From NCBI GenBank assembly GCA_030612185.1, contig JAUWOI010000242.1, positions 1 to 6,842 of the forward strand: a DNA stretch of 6,842 bases, in the 5' to 3' direction. A program made the position numbers and the translations under genes. The notes under the pieces are model-generated. The model ran no database searches, had not been told where the DNA came from, and saw only the letters and a program-made list of their open reading frames with translations. Positions 6,003-6,842 of the stretch are shown one piece after another (within the stretch, counting starts at the first letter, position 1; the number at the start of each line of letters is the position of its first letter). The DNA is from Anaerolineae bacterium. Its GTDB lineage: Bacteria > Chloroflexota > Anaerolineae > B4-G1.

Positions 6003-6607
6003 GCCGCTGGCTGTGGAGGGTCACGCTGGGGTTGCTGGCGCTGGTGGTAGCGGGTGCGCTGGTGCTGATCGTCGCGCTGGCGCTGGGCTGGAACAGCCCC
6101 CGCCCTACCCGCCCTCCCGACTGGGGAGCGCCTGGCCTGCCTTTGGACCTGAAAGCCTCTCAAAACGAAACCACGACGTCGCTGCTGGGCCATCCCAGCG
6201 GCGATTTCACTTTGGAGGTAGAGGCTATCCCACTCTCCGGCCCCGACTTCAACGGCTACGGCCTGGTCTACCGCGCCCAGGATTCCGCCCGCTACTACGT
6301 CTTCGCCGTCGGGGGCGACGGCTACTACGCAGTCCTGCAGGTGGCCAATGGCGGGGAAATGGCATTGGTGGACTGGCAGCAGTTTCCCCACGTCCATCGA
6401 GGCCAACAGCCCAACCGGCTGCGCGTGACATGCGAAGGCCACGCCTGCCATTGCTACATCAATGACGAGTATGCCGCCACCGTCGAGGACGGCACCTGGC
6501 TGATGGGGGACGTGGGGCTGTGGGTGCGCAGTTTCGGAGACGAGGACGTGGCGGTGCGTTTTCTGGACGTGTGCGCATGGGAAGTAAAACCTCCAGGTCT
6601 TCCATAG
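5987..6607 (+). CDS. Membrane-anchored DUF1080/LamG-like jelly-roll protein
   Basis: 206 residues. The ATG lies 22 bases after the permease stop with no good Shine-Dalgarno sequence, so translation may depend on coupling. Residues 12-34 form one membrane segment preceded by basic residues, placing the C-terminal part outside. After a Pro-rich linker (38-53), residues 60-198 look like a concanavalin-type sandwich of the DUF1080 (3-keto-disaccharide hydrolase-like) group: GDFTLEVEA, then FNGYGLVYRAQDSARYYVFA, GDGYYAVLQVANGG, PNRLRVTCEG, CYINDEYAATVEDG, GDVGLWV, VAVRFLDV. Such domains often bind glycans. No catalytic residues can be claimed. Cys149, 154, 156 and 196 are outside and could form disulfides. 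The domain ends near the stop. A stretch reading VYLPLVLR follows in another frame at 6607-6630, so an older C-terminus may have been longer. Confidence 0.88.
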   Translation: MTNDQSRWLWRVTLGLLALVVAGALVLIVALALGWNSPRPTRPPDWGAPGLPLDLKASQNETTTSLLGHPSGDFTLEVEAIPLSGPDFNGYGLVYRAQDSARYYVFAVGGDGYYAVLQVANGGEMALVDWQQFPHVHRGQQPNRLRVTCEGHACHCYINDEYAATVEDGTWLMGDVGLWVRSFGDEDVAVRFLDVCAWEVKPPGLP

Positions 6608-6678
6608 TGTACCTGCCGCTGGTGCTCAGACAAGATCGACACTCCGCTTGCTCAGGATATCGCTCTGCGCTTTTTACT

Positions 6679-6707
6679 CGCTTCCACCGGTCGGGGTGGA
6701 GAAAGCG
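6679..6707. other. Intergenic hairpin, not a clear terminator
   Basis: CGCTTCCACC (6679-6688) pairs with GGTGG (6695-6699) and AAGCG (6703-6707), giving ten pairs with a 6-base loop and a 3-base bulge (AGA). A T5 run lies before it (6671-6675), not after, and no A-run suitable for the minus strand follows. It may still slow or end transcription of the upstream operon, but it does not have the intrinsic-terminator layout. Confidence 0.4.
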
Positions 6708-6720
6708 GGGTGGTGCCTGG

Positions 6721-6749
6721 TTGGCATCCTCGCGATTTCCGAGTATAAT
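6721..6749 (+). promoter_or_regulatory. Sigma70-like promoter TTGGCA-17-TATAAT
   Basis: The -35 TTGGCA (6721-6726, 5/6) and a perfect -10 TATAAT (6744-6749) are separated by 17 bases. Transcription would start near 6756 and give a leader of about 50 bases to the gene at the right edge. It is the best promoter in the window and marks the start of a new transcription unit after 6607. Confidence 0.75.
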
Positions 6750-6780
6750 CGTAAGGTGTGGTAGCATTGCGGTCATACAC

Positions 6781-6804
6781 GGAGATTCGAGGAGGAGATT
6801 CGAG
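6781..6804 (+). repeat. 11-bp direct repeat forming the ribosome-binding region
   Basis: GGAGATTCGAG occurs at 6781-6791 and 6794-6804, separated by GA. The junction makes GGAGGAG (6791-6797), a strong Shine-Dalgarno sequence 7 bases before the ATG at 6805 and 14 before the ATG at 6812. Confidence 0.8.
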
Positions 6805-6811
6805 ATGCCAC

Positions 6812-6842
6812 ATGAATATAGCTTTAACTTCAGAGCAAACGA
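6812..6842 (+). CDS. Start of a gene cut by the right edge, possibly a ParD/CopG-type antitoxin
   Basis: Only ten full codons are visible. From the ATG at 6812 they read MNIALTSEQT, close to the first strand of ParD-like antitoxins (MNxxLTPEQ/E-type starts). The alternative ATG at 6805, in another frame, reads MPHEYSFNFRAN, matches nothing I know, but has the better Shine-Dalgarno spacing (GGAGGAG at 7 bases, against 14 for 6812). The promoter at 6721-6749 serves either. Codons are more AT-rich than in the neighbouring genes, as is common in mobile toxin-antitoxin modules. The gene call is firm because of its promoter and ribosome site. The frame and family are tentative. Confidence 0.5.
   Translation, partial: MNIALTSEQT

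Noticed and set aside
6671..6707. Hairpin plus T-run as an intrinsic terminator
   Set aside because: The T-run lies before the stem rather than after it, and neither strand gives stem followed by U-tract.

Overview
The window is GC-rich (roughly 60%), densely packed bacterial chromosome with every convincing gene on the + strand. Several traits point to a Chloroflexota-like (Anaerolineae/Caldilineae-type) bacterium: short 7-8 bp tandem repeats at gene 5' ends, a membrane-anchored DUF1080/LamG-type lectin-like protein, and an S33 lipoprotein peptidase beside an ABC-2 transporter. That assignment is inference from style, not from a marker gene.

Left block (1-2266). A gene cut by the left edge (1-432) and the next gene (429-878, ATGA overlap) both end in a module that aligns almost without gaps to the Sm fold of the RNA chaperone Hfq. 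The second has a clear N-terminal XRE-type helix-turn-helix. The visible start of the first looks like the last helices of the same kind of domain. They look like tandem paralogues: DNA-binding-like head plus Hfq-like tail. Eleven bases later comes a full-length PmbA/TldE family protein (890-2266), with no TldD partner inside the window.

Intergenic region (2267-2501). It holds a 7+7 bp dyad, an extended -10 promoter candidate and a 71-bp element with perfect 15-bp inverted ends. Each of those ends is itself an imperfect palindrome. In the predicted leader RNA this element could fold in two mutually exclusive ways.

Central operon (2502-6607). A lipoprotein alpha/beta hydrolase of the S33 tripeptidyl-aminopeptidase type is followed by a NatA-like ATPase and a NatB-like ABC-2 permease, each joined by a 4-bp ATGA overlap. 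A single-pass membrane protein with an outside-facing jelly-roll domain follows 22 bases later. The set looks like an envelope export/processing unit; its substrate cannot be read from the sequence. The signal peptide of the first gene is built on an 8-bp tandem repeat, and the start codon of the last lies in a 7-bp tandem repeat.

Right edge (6608-6842). A strong sigma70-like promoter (TTGGCA-17-TATAAT) and a duplicated 11-bp block carrying a Shine-Dalgarno sequence lead into a gene cut by the window end. Its first codons, read from 6812, resemble a ParD/CopG-type antitoxin. No rRNA, tRNA, CRISPR array, insertion sequence or convincing intrinsic terminator was seen.
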